64,000 nucleotides of DNA from JADGHX01 sp035760965. GTDB lineage: Bacteria > Pseudomonadota > Gammaproteobacteria > Steroidobacterales > Steroidobacteraceae. The notes under the pieces are model-generated. The model made no database searches, was not told the DNA's origin, and was given only the letters and a program-made list of their open reading frames with translations. This document shows positions 1 to 8,197 of this stretch, in pieces (the first letter of the stretch is position 1; every line of letters starts with the position of its first letter). The translations under genes and the position numbers were made by a program. The DNA is taken from the NCBI GenBank assembly GCA_035760965.1, contig DASTRY010000100.1, positions 59,551-123,550 on the forward strand. Reading direction: 5' to 3'.

Positions 1-1
1 A

Positions 2-799
2 AAACAACGCGCCGCTCAGCAGAACGGACAGCAGGGTTCGAATGGAGGCCAAGGCGGCGGCCAGCAAAGCAACGGCAGCGGAGGGAATGGCGGCCACGAA
101 AGCAAGGGCGGGCAGGAAGGAAGCAGCAACCAGGCCGGCGCCAATCAGCAAAGTGGCTCGACTCAGCAAGGCAATGCGAATCGGCAGGACGGCGCGAATC
201 GGCAGGACGGCGCCAATCAGCAAGGTGGTGCCAACCAGCAGGGCGGTGCCAATCAGCAAGGCGGTGTGAATCAGCAGGGTGAGGCGAATCAGCAGGGCAG
301 CGCCAATCAGCAAGGTGGTGCCAACCAGCAGAGCGGCGCCAGCTCGCTAGCCAGCGGCGCTCAGCAAAACAGCAATCCGCAAAGCGGCGCAGGCGAGCCG
401 CAACGCCCGGCCCTCGCGGACGCGAATCCGCAGAGCGGGGCGTCGCCTGCGCAGGGCGCCGGCGGACGGAATGCCTCCTCGTCCAGCGACTCGATCGCGT
501 CGAGCGCACAAGCGTCTAACGCCGACTCGCATCGAGGCACACAGGATCTCGCGGCCGCAGACGCGCAGACCGACGCGCAGCGAGCCGCGGCGGCACGCCG
601 CGATGTGTCCGCGGCCTTCCAACCCGGTGCCGCCCCTCGAAGCGGCAGTGCCCGATCGGAAGAGAACCCCAAACCGACCACCGAGCGAGCGCTCGCGCGC
701 GAGCAGTGGCTGCGCCGCATCCCGGAAGATCCGGGCGAGCTCCTGCGCCGCAAGTTCATGGTCGAGCACATGAGGAAACGACAGGATTCCCGCCAATGA
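2..799 (+). CDS. BatB/BatC-type protein, C-terminal part (partial at window edge)
   Basis: The 5' end lies outside the window. The visible 265 residues are almost entirely low-complexity Gln/Asn/Gly/Ala/Ser sequence, including nine hexapeptide units at 176-337, then a basic tail containing WLRRIPEDPGELLRRKF and ending EHMRKRQDSRQ. That W-L-R-x-I-P-D-P-G-L-L-R-R-K-F tail is what I know from the end of BatB/BatC proteins (von Willebrand A domain plus TPRs, inner-membrane anchored). The stop overlaps the batD start (ATGA), as in bat operons (moxR, DUF58, batA, batB, batD). The Q/N-rich linker is probably disordered and periplasmic or cytoplasmic depending on the missing membrane segments. Bat proteins are linked to envelope and aerotolerance functions; the exact role is inference. 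Confidence 0.75.
   Translation, partial: KQRAAQQNGQQGSNGGQGGGQQSNGSGGNGGHESKGGQEGSSNQAGANQQSGSTQQGNANRQDGANRQDGANQQGGANQQGGANQQGGVNQQGEANQQGSANQQGGANQQSGASSLASGAQQNSNPQSGAGEPQRPALADANPQSGASPAQGAGGRNASSSSDSIASSAQASNADSHRGTQDLAAADAQTDAQRAAAARRDVSAAFQPGAAPRSGSARSEENPKPTTERALAREQWLRRIPEDPGELLRRKFMVEHMRKRQDSRQ
176..337 (+). repeat. 18-bp tandem repeat encoding ANQQGG-like hexapeptides
   Basis: Nine consecutive in-frame 18-base units encode ANRQDG, ANRQDG, ANQQGG, ANQQGG, ANQQGG, VNQQGE, ANQQGS, ANQQGG, ANQQSG. Units are near-identical at the DNA level, so copy number could change by slippage without breaking the frame. Looser versions of the unit extend upstream to about base 136. Confidence 0.9.
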
Positions 800-2655
800 A
801 GTCGTGGTTGCACCTCATCTTGGGATTGCTGGCAATCACTCTCACCGGTGTCGCGAACGCCGGCGTCCGCGCCTCGCTGGACAACGATCAGGTCGCGCCG
901 GGCGATTCCGTACAACTCACGCTCGTGCACGACGGGCAGACGAACGACGAGCCGGACCTGTCCCCGCTCGGTCGGGACTTCGACGTGCTGGGCCGCCAGA
1001 GCAGCACGAGTGTGCAGGTGATCAACGGCAGCGCGAGCGCGCGCACGGAGCTGACGCTCACCATCTCACCCAAGCGTTCCGGAACGCTGACCGTGCCGTC
1101 GATCACATGGGGCGGCGACAGAACGAGCCCGCTGACATTGAACGTCACGAGCAGCGCGGCAGGCCAAAGCGGCAGCCAAGGCAACAGTGCGAGCACGGCC
1201 CGATCGGCAAACGTCTTCATCGAAACCGAAGTGGATCCGAAGCAGCCCGTCGTTCAGTCCGCGGTCCGCGTCACCGTGAAGCTGTACATCGCGCAGACGC
1301 TGTATCGGGCCAATCTCGACCTGCCGGCGAGTGGCGACGTGCTCGTGCAGAAAGTCGGCGACGATGAGCAGAGCGAAACCGTTCGCAATGGCCGCACCTA
1401 CAAGGTGGTGACGCGGCACTACCTCGTCTTCCCACAACACAGCGGCACGATTCAGCTGCAAGGACCGGTGCTGAGCGCTCAGGTTGCGGATCGCCGTCGC
1501 TCGAGCTTCTTCGACGACGACCCGTTCGCAAGCGTGTTCGGCCAGTCGCCCTTCGCCGGCATGACGAGCACGCGGCCGATGCGATTGCATGGCGACGACA
1601 TCACGCTGAACGTGCAGCCGCGCCCTCCCGGCTTCGCAAGCGGCTATTGGCTCCCGGCCAAGCAGGTGACACTCGAAGGTGAATGGAACCCGACGAACGG
1701 GCAGACCCACGTGGGCGATCCCATCACGCTCACGCTGCACTTGCGGGCAGAAGGGCAAACGGCGGCGCAGCTTCCCGACCTGTCCACGTTGCTCGCGCTG
1801 CCGGATGGCGTGAAGGCGTATCCCGATCAGGCGAAGCTCGACAACGCGGTTCGCGGTGATGCCGTCGTCGGCACGCGCTCGCAAAGCATCGCGCTCATTG
1901 CCGATACGCCCGGGCGGTTCTCGATCCCGGACCTGAAAGTGCGGTGGTGGGACACGCGCACCGGCCAGCCGCGCGAGACGACGCTGCCGGGAAAGACGCT
2001 CGTCATCGAGCCGGCGGCGGGGTCACCCTCGACTTCGACCGCAGCGAATCCTGCCGCAAGTCAGGTGACGAGCGGTTCCTCGGTGAACGCTCAGAGCACG
2101 AGCCGTTCCGAATCGAGCGTGCCTGCCGCGGGCTCCGCGCAAAGTGCGAGTCCGGCTTCCGCCACCGGGTCGCACGCCAGCGGCACGGCGACGAGCGACG
2201 CAGGACTGTGGCGCTGGATCGCGCTCGGCCTCGGCGTGATGTGGCTGGCGACACTTGCGGCATGGCTCGGCCCGAAGTGGGTGCGCTCGAAGGCAAGGAC
2301 TGCTTCGGCCCCACGCAGCGAGTCGATGCCGGCGAGCGGCAACGTCGCGCAAGCGCGCGCGGAGTTCCACAACGCCTGTCGCAGGAACGACGCGCTGGCT
2401 GCGCGGCGTGCGCTGCTGGCTTGGGTGCGCGCCAAATCGCCGGGCGCGACGTTGGCTGGGCTCAACGCCTTCGCGAAGCAGCTCGACGATCCCGCACTAG
2501 CAGACCGAATTCGCGCGCTCGATCGCGCCTGTTTCACCGGCGAGACCTGGCAGGATGGCGCGGCGTTGGCGCAGGCGCTAGCGGACCTCCCGACACCAAA
2601 GCACGCGACACCACCGCGCCGCGAGCGCGCCTCGCTCGCACCGCTGTATCCATGA
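796..2655 (+). CDS. batD: BatD family protein (oxygen tolerance)
   Basis: 619 residues. I chose ATG 796 because it overlaps the upstream stop (ATGA) and gives a clean signal peptide (MKSWLHLILGLLAITLTGVANA). The mature protein starts GVRASLDNDQVAPGDSVQLTL, the typical BatD beta-sandwich opening, followed by further Ig-like repeats. A Ser/Ala/Thr-rich linker (about residues 415-470) leads to one membrane helix near 473-493 (WRWIALGLGVMWLATLAAWLG) and a cytoplasmic C-terminal helical domain. BatD is an inner-membrane protein with a large periplasmic part and works with BatA/BatB. The next gene is convergent, so this is the end of the operon. Confidence 0.85.
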   Translation: MKSWLHLILGLLAITLTGVANAGVRASLDNDQVAPGDSVQLTLVHDGQTNDEPDLSPLGRDFDVLGRQSSTSVQVINGSASARTELTLTISPKRSGTLTVPSITWGGDRTSPLTLNVTSSAAGQSGSQGNSASTARSANVFIETEVDPKQPVVQSAVRVTVKLYIAQTLYRANLDLPASGDVLVQKVGDDEQSETVRNGRTYKVVTRHYLVFPQHSGTIQLQGPVLSAQVADRRRSSFFDDDPFASVFGQSPFAGMTSTRPMRLHGDDITLNVQPRPPGFASGYWLPAKQVTLEGEWNPTNGQTHVGDPITLTLHLRAEGQTAAQLPDLSTLLALPDGVKAYPDQAKLDNAVRGDAVVGTRSQSIALIADTPGRFSIPDLKVRWWDTRTGQPRETTLPGKTLVIEPAAGSPSTSTAANPAASQVTSGSSVNAQSTSRSESSVPAAGSAQSASPASATGSHASGTATSDAGLWRWIALGLGVMWLATLAAWLGPKWVRSKARTASAPRSESMPASGNVAQARAEFHNACRRNDALAARRALLAWVRAKSPGATLAGLNAFAKQLDDPALADRIRALDRACFTGETWQDGAALAQALADLPTPKHATPPRRERASLAPLYP

Positions 2656-2659
2656 GCGC

Positions 2660-3184
2660 CTAGATCACGGCTCTCGGATCGCCCTTTTGCGTGAAGATCG
2701 ACACGATCAGCGCGACCACGAATCCCGTGATCACGCCGGCGATCAGCGAGGTGACGACGATGCCGACGGGAGTCATGATCATCCCGGTCATCGCCATCGC
2801 CTGCTGTGCCTGCGCGCCGGTGATTCCGCGCTGCGCGAGCGCGGCTTCCTGCGCCTTCATCGCCGCTGCGAAATAGCCGGTGTTGATGAACTTGACGTAG
2901 ATGAACACGAGCACGCACGTGACCACCGACGAAACGACCGCGAGCAGAGTGCCGGACCCGAGGCCCTGCGAGTACTTCATCATGCCTTCGTGAGTCGCCT
3001 TGAACTCACGGTGCGCGAGCACCATCAGCACGACGAGCACGGCGATATTCAGCACCGACATGAGCCAGCTCTGCTGCAAGCCGCTCAGCGCTCCGACGAG
3101 GAAAATAACGAATGCGATGAGGCCATGAATGACCCCGTACTTCGTCGCGATCCGGCCAATGCCCGGCGCCCGTTGTCCTTCCAT
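2660..3184 (-). CDS. DUF4199 domain membrane protein
   Basis: 174 residues with four predicted membrane segments: two close together after a short N-terminus (YGVIHGLIAFVIFLVGALSG and WLMSVLNIAVLVVLMVLAH), one around LLAVVSSVVTCVLVFIYV, and one near the C-terminus (IVVTSLIAGVITGFVVALIVSIF). The arrangement and the sequence HREFKATHEGMMKYSQGLGSG match DUF4199 proteins, whose function is unknown. It is convergent with batD (4 bases apart) and lies downstream of an MFS gene on the same strand. No function is proposed. Confidence 0.7.
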   Translation of the reverse strand: MEGQRAPGIGRIATKYGVIHGLIAFVIFLVGALSGLQQSWLMSVLNIAVLVVLMVLAHREFKATHEGMMKYSQGLGSGTLLAVVSSVVTCVLVFIYVKFINTGYFAAAMKAQEAALAQRGITGAQAQQAMAMTGMIMTPVGIVVTSLIAGVITGFVVALIVSIFTQKGDPRAVI

Positions 3185-3269
3185 CGTTTCGTCCCCCCCT
3201 GTTGTGCGTTTCGAGTTCGAGTTGTCCGCGCAGGCGACTATAGCCGCATGCGGCGCAGGTCGGTAGGGA

Positions 3270-4508
3270 TTACGAGCGGATGGCGCCAGGTGCGGATGAC
3301 GCCGCGCCGGCAGGATAACCGGGCTTCAGTGCGAACCGCACGAACGCCCCGGCCGCGAAAATGAGGACCGCGCACACGAGCAGAGCGGTCCGGGGGCTCA
3401 CCACTTGCGACGCCGTGCCCGCCGCGAGACTGCCGACGGGCGCAATCCCGAAGAAGGCCACCGTGAAGATCGACATGACGCGGCCGCGCATCTGATCGTC
3501 CACCATCAAATGGATGAGCGCGTTGCTCGCCGAGACGACGTTGATCGTGCAGAAGCCGAGAACCATCAGCTCCGTCACGGCGAGCCAGAACGGGCTCGTG
3601 AAGGAGAAGGCGAGCACCGCAAGCGCCGCGATGAGCGTGCACCGTGAGATGTTGCGGTCGATGACGGCGGCATCGCGCCGTGAGGCGAGGAACAGCGCGC
3701 CGATGCACGAGCCGATGCCGGCCGCGGCCGTCAAGAACCCGAACGCCTGCGCGTCTCCCGCAAACACCTTCTTCGCGAACCAGGGCAACAGCGTGATCGG
3801 CGCCATGCCGAAGAAGCCCATGACCATGACGATGAACAGCAGTGCGCGGATGTGCTGGTGCGCATACGTGTACTGGAAGCCGCTGCGCAAGGCTTCGAGC
3901 ACGCGGTGACGATGGCGCGTCACGGCTCGCGGCCGGATGGCGCGAAGTGCGGCGATCATCCCGAGGAACGACAGCGCATTCAGCAGGAAGCACATGCGCT
4001 CGCCGACGAGCCCTACGACGATGCCGCCGATCGCCGGCCCCACGAAACGCGTCGCGTGGATCACCACCGAGTTGAGCGCCACGGCGTTCGGAATGTCCTC
4101 GGCCTTCTCGACGAGCTCGGCGACGAAGGACTGGCGCACCGGCTGGTCGACGCCGTTGATGAGCCCGAGGAGCGTCGCGAGACACACGAGCGTCCAGGCC
4201 TGCAACGGAACGGTGAACGCGAGCGTCGCGAGCAACATCGCATGGCACAGCGCGAGCCACTGCGTCCGCAGCAGCAGAGTGCGGCGATCGAGCCGATCCG
4301 ACAGCACGCCGCCCAGCGGCGAGAGCACGAGGAGCGGAACCTGACCGCTGAACGTGATGAGCCCGAGCATGAACGTCGAATCCGTGATGCGGTAGGTGAG
4401 CCAGATGAGCGCCACCTGCTGCATCCAGTTGCCCGTCAACGAGACGAGCTGTCCGAGGAAGTAGAGACGGTAGTTGCGCTGGGCCAGCGCGCGAACGCTC
4501 GGCGGCAT
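3270..4508 (-). CDS. MFS transporter (enterobactin-exporter-like / MFS_3 type)
   Basis: 412 residues from ATG 4508. A longer reading to 4583 exists, but the sequence MPPSVRALAQRNYRLYFLGQLVSLTGNWMQ is the usual start of this family. There are about 12 hydrophobic segments, with the signature loop GGVLSDRLDRRTLLL after helix 2 and the dyad sequence DRNISRCTL in the second half. The closest group I recognise is the MFS_3/EntS-like exporters, so drug or metabolite export is the most likely role; the substrate cannot be read from the sequence. It lies 90 bases after the MetE-like gene and may be co-transcribed with the catabolic block. Confidence 0.75.
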   Translation of the reverse strand: MPPSVRALAQRNYRLYFLGQLVSLTGNWMQQVALIWLTYRITDSTFMLGLITFSGQVPLLVLSPLGGVLSDRLDRRTLLLRTQWLALCHAMLLATLAFTVPLQAWTLVCLATLLGLINGVDQPVRQSFVAELVEKAEDIPNAVALNSVVIHATRFVGPAIGGIVVGLVGERMCFLLNALSFLGMIAALRAIRPRAVTRHRHRVLEALRSGFQYTYAHQHIRALLFIVMVMGFFGMAPITLLPWFAKKVFAGDAQAFGFLTAAAGIGSCIGALFLASRRDAAVIDRNISRCTLIAALAVLAFSFTSPFWLAVTELMVLGFCTINVVSASNALIHLMVDDQMRGRVMSIFTVAFFGIAPVGSLAAGTASQVVSPRTALLVCAVLIFAAGAFVRFALKPGYPAGAASSAPGAIRS

Positions 4509-4598
4509 GAATCGACCTCGCGGCTCCCGCTTACGCGCTGCCCTCGATAGCGGCGCAATGCGCGCCGCGTCCGTCGTTCGCATCCGGCCCGCGCACGA

Positions 4599-5822
4599 TC
4601 AAGCGCGCTTCATGCGCTTCGCGGCGATCCGGCAGCCCTCGGACATCGCTTTGAGCTTGGCCCAGACGATCTCCTCGTGGCCGACCCGGGAGCCGATGCC
4701 GCAGTCCGTGCCGGCGTGCACGTTCTCCATGCCGACGAGCTTCGCGTAGTTGCACAGACGCTCGGCGACGAGTTCCGGATGCTCGACGAGGTCCGTGAAG
4801 TGGCCGACGACACCGGGCGCGATGATCTTGCCCTCCGGGAGCTTCACCTCCTCGAAGACGCGATACTCGTGCGCGTGACGCACGTTCGACGCCTCGAAGC
4901 TGTAGGTCTGCGCGTTGATCTTCAGCAGCTTGTCGACGATGTGCTTGAATTCGATGTCGTGCACGTGCGGGCGGTGGCCCGACCCCCAGCACATGTGGAA
5001 GCGGATCTGCTCCTCCGGCAGGCCGCGCAGCGCGTGATTGATGATCTCGACGCAGAAGTCGAGATGGTCGCGATACTGCTCGACGGTCCAGTCGGGGTAG
5101 AACATCCACGTCGTCGCGAACTCGGGCTCGTCGACCTGCAGGATGAGGCCGGCGTCGGTGATCGCCTTGTATTCCTCGCGCGCGCAGTCCGCGACGGCGA
5201 ACATGTACTCCTGCTCGTTCGCGTAGTACAGGTTGTGGATGCCGGCGCCGAGGCTCAGCGGGCCGAGCGCCGCGATGAAGCCATCGACGCCCGGCTTGTC
5301 GGCGAGCGCCTTTTTCAGCGCATCGATGTCCTTCGCGATGGCGTCGTAGCCCTCGTACTTCACCGGTCCGGTGCAGGCGCGAATGCGCGGCGGATTGGGA
5401 TTCAGCAGGGCGGGGTGGACATAGCCTGGGGTCGCAAAGCCGGGCCGCACCGCGCCGCCCGATCCCGCAAACCACAAGCCGGATTTGAAGAAGCCCGGAA
5501 AATCGCGGCGATCCCGCTCGCCGGTGCCGGCGCGCTTGGGCCCGAGACCCGCAGGCCGATCGATCGTGCTGTAGCCGCTGATGCGGTCGTGAATGTAGGC
5601 CGCATACGTGCCGGGATGCGCGGCCTTCACGAACTCGCCGTCGTTGATGATGTCGACGCCGCATTCCATCTGCCGCCGGACGATCCAATCGACCGCCTTG
5701 GGCAGCTCGCGTGCGATTTCGGCTTCGTGCTCGCGGGCGTTGGCTACCAGCGTTGCAAGCTCGGGAGGAAGCGGCAGGTTGCCGCCGTGACTGCAGAGAA
5801 AGTAGTCGGTCGAACGTCTCAT
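4599..5822 (-). CDS. MetE-like cobalamin-independent methionine synthase II family protein (zinc methyl/alkyl transferase)
   Basis: 407 residues from ATG 5822; the open frame runs further upstream, but that part overlaps other genes and is not protein-like. This is a single-barrel protein, about half the length of true MetE. The zinc ligands of the MetE C-terminal barrel are conserved: H276 and C278 (RFHMCWG), E310 (SFEASN) and C374 (HAGTDCGIGSR). A zinc-thiolate transferase is therefore well supported. Short MetE-like proteins include epoxyalkane:coenzyme M transferases and uncharacterised catabolic enzymes. Its place between an amidohydrolase and transporters points to catabolism, not methionine synthesis. 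The substrate is unknown. Confidence 0.78.
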   Translation of the reverse strand: MRRSTDYFLCSHGGNLPLPPELATLVANAREHEAEIARELPKAVDWIVRRQMECGVDIINDGEFVKAAHPGTYAAYIHDRISGYSTIDRPAGLGPKRAGTGERDRRDFPGFFKSGLWFAGSGGAVRPGFATPGYVHPALLNPNPPRIRACTGPVKYEGYDAIAKDIDALKKALADKPGVDGFIAALGPLSLGAGIHNLYYANEQEYMFAVADCAREEYKAITDAGLILQVDEPEFATTWMFYPDWTVEQYRDHLDFCVEIINHALRGLPEEQIRFHMCWGSGHRPHVHDIEFKHIVDKLLKINAQTYSFEASNVRHAHEYRVFEEVKLPEGKIIAPGVVGHFTDLVEHPELVAERLCNYAKLVGMENVHAGTDCGIGSRVGHEEIVWAKLKAMSEGCRIAAKRMKRA

Positions 5823-5845
5823 GAGTGTCTCGTCTTGTCGGTCGA

Positions 5846-6769
5846 TCAGCGCGTCTTCGCCCAGCTCATCGGCGGCGGGCCCCATCCCTGCGAGATGGGC
5901 GGCAGCTCGAACACGCGGCGCGCATTGCCGCCGAGCACGAGCGCCTTCTGCTCGTACGTCAGATGAGTCGAGTGGAGCAGGTAGTTGAGGTTTTCGGCAT
6001 AGGTGATACCGCGGCGGCGCGGGCGCTCGCCCCGCGGCAGATCGGCGCTGCGCAGGCGCGTGTAGTCGCTGCCCCACATCACGCGCTCGCAGCCGAACGC
6101 GCGGAACATGCGGTTCAGGTTCGGCCAGAGATCCTCGTACGGATAGTTTTGCTGCGACAGAAGCGGCGCACCGCAGAGCTTCACGTACACGTTCGGATAT
6201 TCGGCGAGCGCCAGCAGGTCCTCGAACGGCGCCCAGCTCATCGTCTCGCGCGGCGATACCGGATGCTGGGCCACGCCGATGTGGTCGACGATCAGCGTGA
6301 GCTGCGGATATCTCGCGGCGATCGCGGCGAGGTGGGCGCAGCCGCCATGTGTGGAGTTGAAGATCGGCAAACCGACTTCCGCCGCAGCCGCGTACAGCGG
6401 TTCGAACACGCCTGCCGCGAATTCGGGACGCATGCGCGCGGTGACGAAATCGCCGACCAGCGCGCGCCCGGCGATCATCGCCGGATGCGCCGCGATGCGC
6501 CGGACCTCCGCCGCAAGATCCGGATGCGTGTGCCAGAAGGTGTGTACCCCCGGGAAGCGGCCGGGATAGCGCTGGTGCGCCAAATCGATGAACCTCTCGC
6601 TCGTCACGGCGAACGCGATGTCGACACCGACCGCGTCCATCGCCTCGCGCGCGAGCTCCACCTGCAGGAGGCTCGTGTGATCTTGCAGGCTTTCGTCGAG
6701 CGGCAGGCCGGGGCAGGGCTCGTGAATCTGCGTGTCGATGATTTCCAGGGATTCGAGGTTGCGGGTCAT
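5846..6769 (-). CDS. Amidohydrolase family 2 metal-dependent hydrolase/decarboxylase
   Basis: 307 residues. It opens IIDTQIHEP, a variant of the metal-binding D-x-H-x-H strand, and has later HxH at TFWHTHPD, VDHIGVAQH and the C-terminal GSDYT Asp, the expected order for an amidohydrolase-2 TIM barrel. Members hydrolyse lactones and amides or decarboxylate aromatic acids. It is 23 bases upstream of the MetE-like gene and 12 bases downstream of an MFS gene on the same strand, which suggests one operon. The protein has no signal peptide, so it is cytoplasmic. The substrate is unknown. Confidence 0.8.
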   Translation of the reverse strand: MTRNLESLEIIDTQIHEPCPGLPLDESLQDHTSLLQVELAREAMDAVGVDIAFAVTSERFIDLAHQRYPGRFPGVHTFWHTHPDLAAEVRRIAAHPAMIAGRALVGDFVTARMRPEFAAGVFEPLYAAAAEVGLPIFNSTHGGCAHLAAIAARYPQLTLIVDHIGVAQHPVSPRETMSWAPFEDLLALAEYPNVYVKLCGAPLLSQQNYPYEDLWPNLNRMFRAFGCERVMWGSDYTRLRSADLPRGERPRRRGITYAENLNYLLHSTHLTYEQKALVLGGNARRVFELPPISQGWGPPPMSWAKTR

Positions 6770-6781
6770 GTGTCTTGCAGG

Positions 6782-8197
6782 TCAGTCGGCGAGCTCGCGA
6801 ACCGCGCGCGCGTAGGAGCGGGCATAGGGACCGAGCCCTTGCCAGGTGATGAGCAGCGACAGGCCGCCCATGATCGCGGTGTTGAGCGCCATGGAATACT
6901 TGAGATCGCTCTCGTCGCGGAACAGATAGTCGGTGAACAGCGCGACGATCAGCGGGCTCAGCGCGAAGGCGATCACGTTGTTGCAGAACTGGGTGAGGGA
7001 GCCCATCTGCGCGCGCATTCGATTGGGTGTGATCACCTGGAAGGCCGCGATGCTCGGGCCGAACATCAGGTTCACGGTGAGGCTCGCGAGCGCGTTCGTC
7101 GCGAGCACCAGATACGGGCTCGGCATGAGCGGCGCGCAGATCATCAGCGGCGTGGCGCACGCGAGGCCGTAGAAGACGATGCGCAGGTTGGCATCCTTGC
7201 GGCCCTGCCGGGTCCAGTATTCGGAGAGCTTCGCGCCGCCCATCAAGCCGATGGGCGACACGATGAGCGTGATCGTGCCGCTGATCATGCCGACCTTCCC
7301 GAGCTCCCAGCCGAACTGGCGATGCAGGAGAGTGGCGCTCCAGGTGGCCGGAACGGCGAGCATCATCGCCTTCACGCCCATGCCGCCGATCACCGCGAGA
7401 TACGTGCGCCAGTCATCGCGCATCCAGCGCCCGACTTCACGCACCGGTACGCGCGCGGCTTTCTCGCCCGGTGCGAGTCCGCGCCGCGGCGGCTCCTTGC
7501 TCGTGAGCACGACGAGCGCCCAGATGAGGCCCGGTGCGCCGACGACGATGAAGGTCCATTGCCACGGACGGATCACACCGATGCCGGGCAAGTCGACGAG
7601 CGGCATGCCGTAGACGAGATGCAGCACCACGCCGCCGAGGAACAGCGCCAGACCCGTGCCGAGCATCGCGCCGATACCCATGGTGGCGGTGGCGAACGCG
7701 ACTTTCTCGCGGGGCCAGTAGTCCGTCGCGATCGACCAGCTCGCCGGGCCGTATCCCGATTCCCCCGCACCGATACCGATACGCGCGAGCAGCAGGCTCA
7801 CATAACCCTGAGCCACGCCGCACGCGACCGTCGCAGCACTCCAGAACGCGATGGACGCGGCGACGAGATTGCGGCGATTGCTCTGATCCGCGAGCCGCGC
7901 GACGGCGATCCCGACGAGGCCGTAGGGCAGCGAGAATGCCGCGCCGAGGAGCAGGGCGATCTCCGTATCGGTGATACCGAAATCCTTCTTGATGGGATCG
8001 ATGAGGAGCGCGAGCACGCTGCGATCGAGCACGGTGAACATGACCACGATGGTCATCACGAACAGCGAGTAGTACGCGTCCCCGCGCGGCGGCCAGGCCG
8101 GGTTGCCGCCGCCCACGGCGCCACGGGGGTCCCGGTGTGGCGCCGTGGGCGTCTCGAGGACGAGTCGGCTTTCGCCCTCAGAAGTCTCGCCGCACAT
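6782..8197 (-). CDS. MFS transporter, Spinster-like
   Basis: 471 residues, about 12 membrane helices. The sequence VMFTVLDRSVLALLIDPIKKDFGITDTEIALL followed by ARLADQSNRR is the Spinster-type MFS signature (helix 1 and the helix 2-3 loop). The ATG at 8197 overlaps the end of the upstream TonB receptor gene by 20 bases; a GTG about 28 codons further in (near 8113) is an alternative start. Position after a TonB receptor and before two catabolic enzymes suggests inner-membrane uptake of the same substrate that the receptor takes across the outer membrane. Confidence 0.8.
   Translation of the reverse strand: MCGETSEGESRLVLETPTAPHRDPRGAVGGGNPAWPPRGDAYYSLFVMTIVVMFTVLDRSVLALLIDPIKKDFGITDTEIALLLGAAFSLPYGLVGIAVARLADQSNRRNLVAASIAFWSAATVACGVAQGYVSLLLARIGIGAGESGYGPASWSIATDYWPREKVAFATATMGIGAMLGTGLALFLGGVVLHLVYGMPLVDLPGIGVIRPWQWTFIVVGAPGLIWALVVLTSKEPPRRGLAPGEKAARVPVREVGRWMRDDWRTYLAVIGGMGVKAMMLAVPATWSATLLHRQFGWELGKVGMISGTITLIVSPIGLMGGAKLSEYWTRQGRKDANLRIVFYGLACATPLMICAPLMPSPYLVLATNALASLTVNLMFGPSIAAFQVITPNRMRAQMGSLTQFCNNVIAFALSPLIVALFTDYLFRDESDLKYSMALNTAIMGGLSLLITWQGLGPYARSYARAVRELAD

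Noticed and set aside
4599..7160. An 853-codon open frame that would extend the MetE-like protein by 446 residues
   Set aside because: The extension is Arg/Ala/His-rich antisense-type sequence overlapping the amidohydrolase and MFS genes in another frame; the protein-like part starts at ATG 5822.
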